From assembly GCA_022843175.1 (NCBI GenBank), contig JALHOE010000039.1, positions 1 to 51,813 of the forward strand: 51,813 bases of DNA. Direction: 5' to 3'. This stretch comes from Deltaproteobacteria bacterium. GTDB taxonomy: Bacteria; Myxococcota_A; Polyangia; Polyangiales; JADJMO01. Positions 10,438 to 18,745 of this stretch are shown here, in pieces; the stretch's first letter is position 1; each line of letters starts with the position of its first letter. A program made the position numbers and the translations under genes. The notes under the pieces were generated by a model that made no database searches, was not told where the DNA came from, and saw nothing but the letters and a program-made list of their open reading frames with translations.

Positions 10438-11394
10438 TCACCGCCACGAGAGCCCGAGGCCGCCGATCGCGAGCACCGTCGCGCTGACCCGCGCGACGTC
10501 GCGATCGAGGACCCGGAGCACCATCGGGCGGGTGAGCACCGCGCCGAGGTCGAGCCACAGATCGAGCGGGCCCACGAGCCGCACCTTGAGCGTCGCCGAG
10601 GCGATCGCCGCGGGCGACAGCAGGGTGGTGCTCGACGCCTCGAACGGCGGTGCCGCCGTGGCGCGCGCGAAGCCCGCCGCGAAGCCGCCGCCGAGGCCGA
10701 GGTGAAGGAACGGGGCGACGCGGTAGCGGGCGCGCACCGCGGCGACGCCGAGGCCGAGGCGCGCGGTGCCCTCGGGCTCGGCGATCGAGCGCCGGGCGGG
10801 CGCGTAGGCGCAGAGGACGTCGAGGTCGAACGCGCCGACGGCGTGCACGCCGAGCTGCGCCGCGAGCCCGAGGGACGAGGACGCGAGCCCGGCGCCGAGC
10901 GCGAGCTCGACCGAACGGATGGGTGGCGGCGGAGGCGGGGGTGGTGGTGGCGCGGGCTTCTTCGGAGCCTTCGGCGGAGGCGGGGGTGGCGGGGGTGGCT
11001 CGGGCTTCTTCGGCAGCTGCAGCAAGCTCCCGCGGACCACCTCGACGGCCCGCAGCGCGACCTGATCGGTCTTCTTGCCGAGCGGCGTGACCGACTCGCG
11101 GAGCACCGGCGCGTGCGTCACGGGGTCGACGACCCACACGTCCGCGCCGGGCGGCCGCACGTGCACGACGGCCTTCGCGTACTCGCGACCGACGAGGATC
11201 GTGGTGACCGTCGCGTCGCCGTCGACGATCGCCTCGATCACCTGGAAGCCGAGCGCCTCGAGCTCGTCCTCGGCGCGTGCGGCGATCGGATCGCTCGCAT
11301 CCGGGGTGGCGACGATCACCGCGTCGGCGGCGCTGGCGCGGCTCGCCCAGAGGGCGAACGAGGCGACCACCATCGCGACGAGGAAGCGAAGCAC
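10438..11394 (-). CDS. Secreted envelope protein with polyproline linkers, probable beta-barrel domain
   Basis: A 318-residue protein with a cleavable signal (SFALWASRASAADA, cut after about residue 22). Residues 23-128 form an alpha/beta domain of unknown type. Two polyproline tracts with KAPKKPA between them (about residues 133-160) act as a stiff linker. The C-terminal half (VELALGAGLASSS... to LAIGGLGLSWR) has alternating small and hydrophobic residues and ends in Trp-Arg, like a small outer-membrane barrel. The start is GTG, preceded by GAAGGGGG. Third gene of the ECF sigma factor/FecR operon, 10 bases after the FecR gene, so it may be a target or cell-envelope partner of that signalling pair. 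I do not recognise a family. Confidence 0.8.
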   Translation of the reverse strand: MLRFLVAMVVASFALWASRASAADAVIVATPDASDPIAARAEDELEALGFQVIEAIVDGDATVTTILVGREYAKAVVHVRPPGADVWVVDPVTHAPVLRESVTPLGKKTDQVALRAVEVVRGSLLQLPKKPEPPPPPPPPPKAPKKPAPPPPPPPPPPIRSVELALGAGLASSSLGLAAQLGVHAVGAFDLDVLCAYAPARRSIAEPEGTARLGLGVAAVRARYRVAPFLHLGLGGGFAAGFARATAAPPFEASSTTLLSPAAIASATLKVRLVGPLDLWLDLGAVLTRPMVLRVLDRDVARVSATVLAIGGLGLSWR

Positions 11395-11404
11395 CCCCCT
11401 TCGA

Positions 11405-12616
11405 TTACTCCGAGTGGAGCCCCCGAGCGAGCGCCGCGTGCGGCCCGGTCGGCCAGCGATCGAGATAATTGCGCGCCGCCACCTTCGCGCCGGCGAGATC
11501 GCCCGCGGCCTTCTTCGCCTCGATCAATCGTCCGGCGGCGTCGCGCGCGAACGGCCCGCCCTCGCGGAGGGCCGTCTCGAACCAGGTCACCGCCTCTGCG
11601 TACGCGTGCTGCCGCTCGAACGCCAAGCGGCCGAGGGAGAACGCCGCCGTCGAGGCGTGGGCCGACTTCGGGAACCTCCGTCTCACCGCGCGATAGGCCT
11701 CCTGCGCGCGCGGCACGTCGCCCGCGAGCCGCGCCACGTCGCCGAGGAGGAGGACGTCGGCCGGTCCCGCGTGATCGCACTCGTGACCGAACCCGACCTG
11801 CTTCGCGAGCTCGAGCGCGGCGTTGTACTTGCCGGACGCGGCGAGCGGTTGCCAGGTGCGCGCGGGCACCGACGCCGAGGGCGCCGCGTGCGTCGCCGGG
11901 GCCGGCGGCGCGGACTCGACCGTGGAAGACGAAGGCGACGGGGGCGGCGCGGGCTCGGCGCTCGGCGCGCTCGTGAGGGTCGACGTCTTCACGAGGTCCA
12001 TGCGGCCCGCGCGCACGTCGATGCGGAGCGTCTCGCCGGCCGAGACCCGGCTGCCGCGATCGAGCAGCCCGCCCGAGACGACGACCGCGCCCTCGTGGAG
12101 ATCGAGCCGGAACACCTCGAGCGCCGGATCCCACGAGGCGTCGAAGCGGGTGCCCACGACGTGGACGTCGAACGGCCCCGCGGCGACGTGCCAGTCGGCG
12201 TTCGCGCGATGAACGACGCGCGCCGCGACGGTGCCTCGCTCGAGCACGACGCGCGCGCCGGAGTGCGACACGGAGACGAGGCGCGCGTGCGCGTGCGGCA
12301 TAACGGCGATCTCGGTCCCGTCGTTGAAGCGGATCGGCATCGGCGCCGCGGTGGCCGCCACGAACACGCCCACCGCGGACGGCTCGCCGCCCACCGTCAC
12401 CGTCAGGTGCCGGCGCTGGAACACGAAGAAGGCGAGGAGCAGCGCGGCCGCCGCCGCGATCGGCGCGAGGTAGGCGAGCGCGGGGACCTTGCGGCGAGCC
12501 CGGACTCGCCCCTCGAGGCGTGCGCGCACCCGCGCGAGCTCGTCGCGCTCGGACAGCTCCTCTTCGATCGTTTCGCCGACACGTCGACCGAGCTTCTCGA
12601 GGCGATTCAGCTCCAT
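11405..12616 (-). CDS. FecR-domain membrane protein with C-terminal TPR-like region (probable ECF regulator)
   Basis: A 403-residue protein. Residues 1-43 are a charged cytoplasmic segment (MELNRLEKLGRRVGETI...), residues about 46-68 a transmembrane helix, and about 70-210 a FecR domain with the usual landmarks RFNDGTEIAVMPHAHARLVSV, ERGTVAARVV and the FDVHVVGTRFDASWD segment. An Ala/Pro/Ser linker follows, then helical repeats that fit TPR or YbgF-type assembly (DVPRAQEAYRAVRRRFPKS, FSLGRLAFERQ). FecR-like proteins transmit envelope signals to an ECF sigma factor. The gene overlaps the ECF sigma gene by 10 bases, so the pair is coupled. The TPR tail suggests it senses by protein contact; no transducing TonB receptor is adjacent in the same operon. 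Confidence 0.88.
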   Translation of the reverse strand: MELNRLEKLGRRVGETIEEELSERDELARVRARLEGRVRARRKVPALAYLAPIAAAAALLLAFFVFQRRHLTVTVGGEPSAVGVFVAATAAPMPIRFNDGTEIAVMPHAHARLVSVSHSGARVVLERGTVAARVVHRANADWHVAAGPFDVHVVGTRFDASWDPALEVFRLDLHEGAVVVSGGLLDRGSRVSAGETLRIDVRAGRMDLVKTSTLTSAPSAEPAPPPSPSSSTVESAPPAPATHAAPSASVPARTWQPLAASGKYNAALELAKQVGFGHECDHAGPADVLLLGDVARLAGDVPRAQEAYRAVRRRFPKSAHASTAAFSLGRLAFERQHAYAEAVTWFETALREGGPFARDAAGRLIEAKKAAGDLAGAKVAARNYLDRWPTGPHAALARGLHSE

Positions 12617-13266
12617 CGAGACCCTCCTTCCATCCACTCGACGAGCGCGGGCTCGCTGCGCGCGAGCTCGACGAAGCGGACCTCCGCCTTCGCGAGTCGT
12701 CGTTTGATGGTGGCGAGCGAGACCTCGCACGCGGTCGCCACCTCGGTGAGCTCCATGCCCTGCACGAAGCGCAGAGCGAACGCGATCCGGTCGTCGGCCG
12801 GGAGGCGATCGAGCACGGCGTAGAGCCGGCGCACCGCCTCGCGCGCCGCGTGGCTCGGCCCGCTGACCGGCACCTCCGGCGGCTCGTCGACGATGCGGAG
12901 CCAGCGCCACCGCGCGCGCTTGCGGATCGTGCCCCGCGCGCTGAACACGGCGATGCTCGTGAGCCACCCCTTGAGCACCGCCGGATCGTTGAGCTGATCG
13001 ATCCGATCGAGCGCGACGATGAAGACGTCGTGGAGGAGATCGGCGAGCTCGGTGTCGAGACCCATCAAGCGCGCGAGCACCGCGCGCACGTGACCGCCGT
13101 AGCGGTCGAAGAGGGCGGTCGTCGCGCCGGGGTGACCGCTCTTGATGGCCGCGACCAGCGCGGCGTCGTCGCCGGTGAACGGGAGGGCGCGCACGACGCC
13201 GTGCAGCTCGCGGACGGCGGCGCTCTCTCCCTTCACGAGGGTCAAGTGTCGCACGGCCCGTCGCAC
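12607..13266 (-). CDS. ECF-type RNA polymerase sigma factor
   Basis: A 219-residue sigma-70 family protein with region 2 (about 36-100: ALFDRYGGHVRAVLARLMG, ELADLLHDVFIVAL with the usual Asp-Leu-x-His-Asp-Val-Phe) and region 4 (about 145-205: LPADDRIAFALRFVQGM, ELTEVATACEVSLATIKRRL helix-turn-helix). Region 3 is absent, as expected for the ECF class. It is a little longer than usual at the N-terminus; the GTG at 13266 is the furthest start, and a later in-frame GTG (at VKGES) is also possible. Coupled to a FecR-type gene by a 10-base overlap. It is likely to read its own promoter; an inverted repeat (13264-13289) overlaps its start, but I could not identify a convincing -35 AAC motif. Confidence 0.9.
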   Translation of the reverse strand: MRRAVRHLTLVKGESAAVRELHGVVRALPFTGDDAALVAAIKSGHPGATTALFDRYGGHVRAVLARLMGLDTELADLLHDVFIVALDRIDQLNDPAVLKGWLTSIAVFSARGTIRKRARWRWLRIVDEPPEVPVSGPSHAAREAVRRLYAVLDRLPADDRIAFALRFVQGMELTEVATACEVSLATIKRRLAKAEVRFVELARSEPALVEWMEGGSRWS

Positions 13267-13289
13267 GGCTCAGCGGGGGGTGAGCCGTG
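13264..13289. promoter_or_regulatory. 9-bp inverted repeat at divergent ECF sigma/lipoprotein junction
   Basis: CACGGCTCA (13264-13272) and TGAGCCGTG (13281-13289) are perfect inverted copies, 8 bases apart. They overlap the GTG start of the sigma factor gene and lie 28 bases before the lipoprotein start. A further pair, AAGTGTC (near 13244) and GACACTT (13302-13308), flanks them. This could be an operator for the divergent pair or a hairpin in the sigma factor mRNA. No function is proven. Confidence 0.5.
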
Positions 13290-13317
13290 GCGGGGCCGCC
13301 GTGACACTTCACCCCCC

Positions 13318-14478
13318 ATGCGCATCGCTCTCGCCCTGGTTCTCTTGGTCGGCTGCAGCAGCGGCGACGCTCAAACCACCGAGGATTCGTCGCCTGCCGA
13401 GGCCTCCCCGACCGAGGACGGAGCGACCGAGACCTCGACGACCGAGGACGGAGCGATAGAGGACGGCGCCACCGCCGACACCGGCACCCCGCCCACCGGC
13501 GACGCCTCCCCTCCCCCGGATTCGAGCGCGCCACCCGCCGACACCGCACTACCTCCGCCACCCACCGGCTCGCTGTTCGAGCAGCCGCATCCCTGGACCA
13601 AGGACGTGTCGGCGTCGCCCAAGAGCACCGAGTCGGACGCGATCATCAACGGCCTCCAGGCCGCGGGTGGGTGGGGCGGCGGGAGCTTCCGCGTCGACTT
13701 CTCGATCGAGGTGCTCCGCGCGACGGCGACCACGCCCTACCGCGACTTCACCGCGACGAGCGATTTCTATAGCCCCGACTGCGACAAGGTCCCGATGCCG
13801 GTGCCGGTGGGCGGCGCGCTCGAGGGTGAGTCGGGCTACGCGTGCGCCGGCGACGGCGACTGCCACCTCATCGTCGTCGATTCGATGACCAACAAGCTCT
13901 ACGAGATGTGGCGCGCGAACATCTCCGGCACCACCTTCCGCGGCGGCTGCGCGGCGGTGTGGGACCTCAAGAAGAAGTACGGCAGCACGCTCCGCGGCAA
14001 GGGCTGCAGCTCCGCCGACGCGGCCGGCTTCCCGATCACCGCGATGCTCGGCAACGCAGACGAGGTCGCGGCGGGGAAGATCGATCACGCGCTGCGGTTC
14101 ATCCTGCCCAACGCGCGGATCCAGAACGGCATGTACGTCGCGCCCGCGACGCACTCCACCGGCCCCACGAGCGGCGGCCCCAACACGCCGCCCTACGGCG
14201 TCCGCCTGCGGCTGCGCAGCGGCTTCGCGGTGGACTCGCTGCCCAACGCCGGCGCCAAGGTCGTCGCGCGCGCGCTGCAGAAATACGGGATGTTCCTTGC
14301 CGACGGCGGGACCATCACCCTCACGCTGCAGAGCGATCGCTTCACCACCGCGAAATGGAGCTCCAGCGGCCTCACGTCGAGCTCGCTCACGTCGCTCAAG
14401 GTCAGCGACTTCGAGGTCGTGGAGATGGGCCCGCGGGTCAACTGGAAGGCGGACACCGACTGCACCCGCAATCCGTGA
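13318..14478 (+). CDS. Secreted lipoprotein, first of a tandem paralogue pair
   Basis: A 386-residue protein. MRIALALVLLVGCSS is a lipoprotein signal (lipobox LLVGC). Residues 15-80 are a low-complexity Glu/Asp/Thr/Ala/Pro linker with repeated TEDGA units. The folded domain (about 85-386) shares its whole length with the next gene: both contain LFxxxHPWT, EAAGGWG or QAAGGWG, a conserved Cys pair in Y-x-C-x-G-D-C, RGGCAAVWDLKKKYG, LRGKGCSSAD, ADEVAAGKIDHAL and GVRLRLRSGF...RALQKYGMFLADG. This family is widespread in Actinobacteria and Myxococcota as secreted proteins of unknown function. His (KIDHAL, THSTG) and acidic positions are conserved between the two copies and could be catalytic, but no activity can be named. 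Divergent from the ECF sigma operon. Confidence 0.87.
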   Translation: MRIALALVLLVGCSSGDAQTTEDSSPAEASPTEDGATETSTTEDGAIEDGATADTGTPPTGDASPPPDSSAPPADTALPPPPTGSLFEQPHPWTKDVSASPKSTESDAIINGLQAAGGWGGGSFRVDFSIEVLRATATTPYRDFTATSDFYSPDCDKVPMPVPVGGALEGESGYACAGDGDCHLIVVDSMTNKLYEMWRANISGTTFRGGCAAVWDLKKKYGSTLRGKGCSSADAAGFPITAMLGNADEVAAGKIDHALRFILPNARIQNGMYVAPATHSTGPTSGGPNTPPYGVRLRLRSGFAVDSLPNAGAKVVARALQKYGMFLADGGTITLTLQSDRFTTAKWSSSGLTSSSLTSLKVSDFEVVEMGPRVNWKADTDCTRNP

Positions 14479-14496
14479 AGCGTTAGGCTCCCGAGC

Positions 14497-15492
14497 GTGC
14501 GCGTCCTGCTGGTCGTTGCGTTGCTGTGCGGGTGCTCGGACACCGTCGCGCAGGTGATCACGCGGCGCGACGACGCGCCGTCGCAGCTCTTCGCGCCGAA
14601 CCACCCGTGGACGACGAGCATCGCCGGCGCCGCGGTCGATCCGCGCTCCGCCGCGATGATCGCCGCGCTCGAGGCCGCGGGCGGTTGGGGCACGAGCAAT
14701 CGCTTCCGCATCGACTTCGGCGCCGAGGTGCTCACCGTCGCTCCGGACACGCCCTTCCGCGAGTTCACGCCCAACTCCGACTTCTACGACGACTGCGATC
14801 GCGTCCCCTTCCCGCTCCCGATCGGCGGCGCGCTCGCAGACGAGACCGGCTATCGGTGCACGACGGGCGGCGACTGCTTCCTGCTCGCGCTCGATCCGGC
14901 CAGGCGCGTCCTCTACGAGATGTACCGGGCGAGCTTCGACGGCACGACGTTCACCGGCGGCTGCGCGGTCGTGTGGGATCTGCAGAAGACCTACGGCCCC
15001 TACCTGCGCGGCAAGGGCTGCAGCTCCGCCGAGGGCGGCGGGCTCCCGCTCACGCCGCTGCTCGCCACCGCCGACGAGGTCGACGCCGGCGCGGTGGCGC
15101 ACGCGCTCCACCTCGGCCTCCCCAACAACCGATTGCGGCGCGGGATCTACGTGTCGCCCGGGAGTCACTCGAGCCCGCTCACGAGCGCCGGCCCGGACGG
15201 CATCCCCTACGGCGCCCGCTTCCGCCTGAAGGCCTCGTTCGATCACACCCGCATCGCGAGCCCCCGCGCGCGCGTGCTCACGCGGGCGATGCAGGAGTAC
15301 GGGTTGTTCGTCGCGTCGTCGGGGAGCGTGCCGTTGGCGGTGCGGAGCGATCGATCGACGAAGATCAAATGGTCGGCGCTCGGCGTCGACGCGTCCACGC
15401 TGGAAGTTCTCACGCCGGCGGATTTCGAGGTCCTTTCGTTGGGCGAGCCCGTCGATTGGCTCGCCGATACGACCTGCCGTCGCGCGCCCTGA
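14497..15492 (+). CDS. Secreted lipoprotein, second tandem paralogue
   Basis: A 331-residue paralogue of the preceding protein, lacking the long acidic linker: the lipobox LLCGC is followed by only about 15 residues before the domain (LFAPNHPWTTSI). Shared landmarks are EAAGGWG, DYDDCD-like DDCDRVPFPLPIGGAL, YRCTTGGDC, GGCAVVWDLQKTYGPY, LRGKGCSSAEGG, TADEVDAGAVAHAL and RLKASFDH...RAMQEYGLFVAS. The start is GTG, 18 bases after the first copy's stop, so the pair is co-transcribed. A GC-rich hairpin (GAGCC at 15491-15495 with GGCTC at 15505-15509) begins in the stop codon and could stop some transcription before the next gene. Confidence 0.86.
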   Translation: MRVLLVVALLCGCSDTVAQVITRRDDAPSQLFAPNHPWTTSIAGAAVDPRSAAMIAALEAAGGWGTSNRFRIDFGAEVLTVAPDTPFREFTPNSDFYDDCDRVPFPLPIGGALADETGYRCTTGGDCFLLALDPARRVLYEMYRASFDGTTFTGGCAVVWDLQKTYGPYLRGKGCSSAEGGGLPLTPLLATADEVDAGAVAHALHLGLPNNRLRRGIYVSPGSHSSPLTSAGPDGIPYGARFRLKASFDHTRIASPRARVLTRAMQEYGLFVASSGSVPLAVRSDRSTKIKWSALGVDASTLEVLTPADFEVLSLGEPVDWLADTTCRRAP

Positions 15493-15528
15493 GCCGCGGC
15501 CGCGGGCTCGCGACACTCCACTCGCCTC

Positions 15529-17139
15529 ATGAACCTGCCCAGAGCGATCTTCGCGGGACTGGTCCTTACCCTCGGGTGCACCGGCCGCATCGGCGACGCC
15601 GGCAACGGCGCCGGCAGCAACAAGACGGGCGAGACGCCGGAGGGCGTCTCCGCCGCGGGGCCGCCCACCCGCGTCGCCGTGCGCCGCCTGAGTCGCACCG
15701 AGCTCGAACGCTCGCTCCATCGTCTGTTCGGCGCCGACCTGCCGGTCGAGACCAGCGTGTTGCCCGCCGACACGCTCACGCCGTTCGACAACGACATTCT
15801 CGAGCAGTCCCCGTCGATGCTGCTCGTCGAGTCGCTCGAGACCATCGCGCGCTCCGCGGCCACCTGGATCACCGCGACGCCCGAGCGGATGGCCCGGGTC
15901 GTGCCGTGCAAGCCCGCGGCGCCCGACGACGCGGCGTGCTTCGCGCAGTTCGTCGAGCAGTTCGGCCAGCGCGCCCTGCGCCGGCCGCTCGAGGCCGAGG
16001 ATCGCAGCGGCTTGGTCGACCTCGTCTCCTACGGGAAGAGCACGGGCGATTTCGGCGAGGCGGTGCGCATGGTGGTGCGCGTGCTGCTCCTCCACCCCGA
16101 GTTCATCTATCGCGTCGAGGTCGGCGTGAGCAAAGAGGGCAAGACGATCCGCCTCTCGCCGTACGAGCTCGCGAGCCGGCTCTCGTTCCTGCTCCAGGGC
16201 ACGACGCCCGACGACGCGCTGCTCGCGAGCGCGAAGAGCGGCGCGCTCGAGACCGACGACGGCGTGCAGAAGGCGGTGACCGCGCTCCTCGCGTCGCCCG
16301 AGGCCCGCGAGCAGACGCGCCGCTTCCACGCGTTCTGGCTCGGGTATGCCGCGCTCGAGAGCACGCCGCTGCACAAGAAGCTCCGCGCCGAGACCGACGC
16401 GCTGGTCGATCGCGCGACCGAGCCGGGGCGCGACTTCCACTACCTGCTCCTCGCCGACGAGACCTACGTCGACGGCGAGCTCGCCGGTCACTACGGCTTG
16501 CCGCCGCCCGCGGGCGCCTTCGCCTGGGTGAAGTACGGCAGCGCGCCGCGCGTGGGGATCCTGTCGCAGGGCGCGTTCGCCGCGGCGGGCGCGAAGTTCG
16601 GCGACACGAGCCCGACGCGCCGCGGGAAGTTCATTCGCGAGCGGCTGCTGTGCGAGCCGATCGCGCTGCCGCCCCCCGACGTCACGGTCGACGTCGACCA
16701 GCCGCCGGTCGGAAAGACGCCCGGCGCCTGCAAGACCGCGCGCTACGCCGAGCATCGCTCGAACGCGGTGTGCGCCGGGTGCCACAGCCGCGTCGACCCG
16801 ATCGGCTTCGGCCTCGAGAACTTCGACAAGGACGGCAAGTACCGCACCCACGACGACGACCATCCCGAGTGCCCGATCGACGGCGTGGGCGAGCTGAACA
16901 AGGGCCAGTCGTTCACCGGCGCGAAGGGCCTCGCGCCGCTCCTCGCGAGCTCGCCGCAGTTCGTCGCCTGCTTCAGCGAGCACTTCGTGCGCTTCGCGGT
17001 CGGTCGCTCGCTCGACAACACCGACGGCGTGCGCATCGAGTGGCTGGCGAGAGAGATGAGCTCGAAGGGCAGCTCCTTCGAGGCGCTGGTCCGCGCGTAC
17101 GTCACCCACCCCAACTTCCGTGTTCGCGAGGAGGAGTAG
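15529..17139 (+). CDS. DUF1587/1595/1592/1588/1585 multidomain lipoprotein (planctomycete-type)
   Basis: A 536-residue protein with lipobox LTLGC (Cys18-19 region). The order of domains is the usual one for this family: DUF1587 (about 50-120; RRLSRTELERSLHRLFG), DUF1595 (about 130-190; FGQRALRRPLEAED), DUF1592 (about 200-330; YELASRLSFLLQGTTPD), DUF1588 (about 345-445; GILSQGAFAAAGAKFGDTSPTRRGK and CAGCHSRVDPIGFGLENFD) and DUF1585 (about 455-530; FVRFAVGRSLD). The CxxCH in DUF1588 is a conserved family feature that can bind haem c, though it is a single site. These proteins are almost always paired with a DUF1552 protein, as here three bases downstream. They are exported and linked by others to cytochrome-like redox work; the reaction is unknown. 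Confidence 0.9.
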   Translation: MNLPRAIFAGLVLTLGCTGRIGDAGNGAGSNKTGETPEGVSAAGPPTRVAVRRLSRTELERSLHRLFGADLPVETSVLPADTLTPFDNDILEQSPSMLLVESLETIARSAATWITATPERMARVVPCKPAAPDDAACFAQFVEQFGQRALRRPLEAEDRSGLVDLVSYGKSTGDFGEAVRMVVRVLLLHPEFIYRVEVGVSKEGKTIRLSPYELASRLSFLLQGTTPDDALLASAKSGALETDDGVQKAVTALLASPEAREQTRRFHAFWLGYAALESTPLHKKLRAETDALVDRATEPGRDFHYLLLADETYVDGELAGHYGLPPPAGAFAWVKYGSAPRVGILSQGAFAAAGAKFGDTSPTRRGKFIRERLLCEPIALPPPDVTVDVDQPPVGKTPGACKTARYAEHRSNAVCAGCHSRVDPIGFGLENFDKDGKYRTHDDDHPECPIDGVGELNKGQSFTGAKGLAPLLASSPQFVACFSEHFVRFAVGRSLDNTDGVRIEWLAREMSSKGSSFEALVRAYVTHPNFRVREEE

Positions 17140-17142
17140 CCG

Positions 17143-18654
17143 ATGGCCCGCAACTTCACGTTGGATCGTCGCGCGATGCTCCTCGGCGCGGGCGCCGCGC
17201 TCTCGCTGCCCCTCATGGAGGCGATGGTCGGCAAGCGCGCGTTCGGCGCGCCGACCGACACGCCCAAGCGCTTCGTGTTCGCCTACTGCGGCATCCCGCC
17301 GGTCGGCGAGCAGGTCGACGGCAAGACCGGCAAGCCGCCGCAGTACGTGCTGCCCGACGCGCCCGGTCCGCTGTCGGTCCCGTTCAAGCTCGGCCTCGAG
17401 CCGCTCGAGACGCTCGGCCTGCGGCCCGACAGCACCGTCATCTCCAACATGCGAATCCCGCGCACCGGCTCCGGCAACGGCCGTCGCTACGGGAGCGGCG
17501 GCTTCCACTACGAGACGATGGGGCCGCTGGTCTCGGGGACGTCCGAGCTCACCAACAAGTTCTCGCGCTACGCGATGGGCCCGTCGTGCGATTGGCTGCT
17601 CGCGCAGCAGATCGGCGCCGCCACGCGCCTGCCGTCGCTCGTTTATATGGTGCAGTCCGCGGCGTTCAGCGGATACACGCTCGATTACATTTCCTACAAG
17701 CCGCGCACCGGCAAGTACAACCCCGAGTACGAGCCGCCCACGCTGCGCAACGATCCGATCGTCTCGCCGCGCGCCGCGTTCGACCAGCTGTTCACCGGGT
17801 TCACGCCGCCGATGGGCACCGAGCCGCCGCCGGTCGACGCGGAGTCGCTGCGCCGCCGCGAGATCCTCAAGCGGGTCCAGGCCTCCTACGCGCGGCTGCA
17901 GCCCAAGCTCGGGCGGGGCGATCGCCTGCGGCTCGACGAGCACGTCGCCAACATCCGCGCCCTCGAGCTGCGGGTGAACGCGTTGATCGACGCGCCGCCG
18001 CCGGTCACGACGTCGACCTGCAAGGTGCCGACCCGCCCCGGCGCCGATCCCGCCGCCGCGTCCAACTACGCCGACGAGGACGCCCGCGCGGCCGCGCTCG
18101 TCGACCTCACCCACATGGCGTTCGCGTGCGATCTCTCGCGCGTCGTGTCCCTTGAGCTCACATCCAGCATGTCGGGCATCGTGCTCCCCAACTCGCTCGG
18201 AATCACCTACCGCAACTGGGACGGCTCCTCGCTCAAGGCGCCGCCGCTGCACGAGGCGACGCACGGCCAGGGCGACAACCTCTCGGTCGCGGAGTGCATC
18301 CGCTGGCACATGAAGCACGTGGCGGCGCTCGCGAAGAAGCTCAAGGACACGCCCGACGGCTCGGGCACGATGCTCGACAACACCGTCATCGTGTTCGCGA
18401 TGGAGGCCGGGATCGGGAACACCCGCCTCGAGAGCGGCTCCGTCGTCGGCGAGCGTCCGCCGCACACGAGCGAGGGAATGGCGGCCGTGATCATCGGCGG
18501 CAAGAACCTCGGCATGCAGCTCGGCCAGCACATCGTCGCGACCGACAAGCACCCCTCTTCCGTGATCCTCACGGCGATGCGCGGCGTCTCCCCCGCGATC
18601 ACCGCGCTCGGGGAGATCGCCGCCGAGATCCCGGGCCTCCGCGCGGGCGTCTGA
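17143..18654 (+). CDS. DUF1552 family secreted protein with Tat-like signal
   Basis: A 503-residue protein. The N-terminus LDRRAMLLGAGAALSLPLMEAM has a twin Arg followed by a hydrophobic stretch, matching Tat-exported members of DUF1552. The family signature is clear: RFVFAYCGIPP, GSGGFHYETMGPLVSG, SSCDWLLAQQ-like PSCDWLLAQQ, AAFDQLFTGF, LDEHVANIRALELRV and the C-terminal segment with DLTHMAFACDLSRVVSLELTSS, TVIVFAMEAGIGN and GGKNLGMQLGQH. Folding resembles the alkaline phosphatase/sulfatase-related DUF1501 group, but I cannot assign a substrate. Encoded three bases after its DUF1592-type partner; both are probably made together and exported. After the stop come the palindromic repeats at 18664-18745. 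Confidence 0.9.
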   Translation: MARNFTLDRRAMLLGAGAALSLPLMEAMVGKRAFGAPTDTPKRFVFAYCGIPPVGEQVDGKTGKPPQYVLPDAPGPLSVPFKLGLEPLETLGLRPDSTVISNMRIPRTGSGNGRRYGSGGFHYETMGPLVSGTSELTNKFSRYAMGPSCDWLLAQQIGAATRLPSLVYMVQSAAFSGYTLDYISYKPRTGKYNPEYEPPTLRNDPIVSPRAAFDQLFTGFTPPMGTEPPPVDAESLRRREILKRVQASYARLQPKLGRGDRLRLDEHVANIRALELRVNALIDAPPPVTTSTCKVPTRPGADPAAASNYADEDARAAALVDLTHMAFACDLSRVVSLELTSSMSGIVLPNSLGITYRNWDGSSLKAPPLHEATHGQGDNLSVAECIRWHMKHVAALAKKLKDTPDGSGTMLDNTVIVFAMEAGIGNTRLESGSVVGERPPHTSEGMAAVIIGGKNLGMQLGQHIVATDKHPSSVILTAMRGVSPAITALGEIAAEIPGLRAGV

Positions 18655-18663
18655 CGCTCCGCT

Positions 18664-18745
18664 CGGTAGGCGCGCGCGTAAGCGAGCGCCTACCGGTGCG
18701 AGGGTGCGAATCACCGAGGCGCTCGCTGACGCGCGCGCCTATGGT
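18664..18745. repeat. Inverted pair of palindromic repeats (REPIN-like), copies B and C
   Basis: Copy B (18664-18695) is a hairpin with a perfect 10-bp outer stem CGGTAGGCGC / GCGCCTACCG, a G/A mismatch, an inner CGC/GCG and loop GTAA. Copy C (18713-18745) is the same element on the other strand, with loop TGAC and weaker outer pairing. The two lie about 17 bases apart, head to head, the arrangement of REPINs formed by REP sequences. The 25-base core of copy B is identical to copy A at 6619. Placed just after the DUF1552 stop, it could also act as a transcription barrier. Confidence 0.75.

Noticed and set aside
13549-18714. A 1721-codon open frame on the minus strand
   Set aside because: It runs antisense to four well-supported genes and has only Arg/Ala/Glu-rich shadow sequence.
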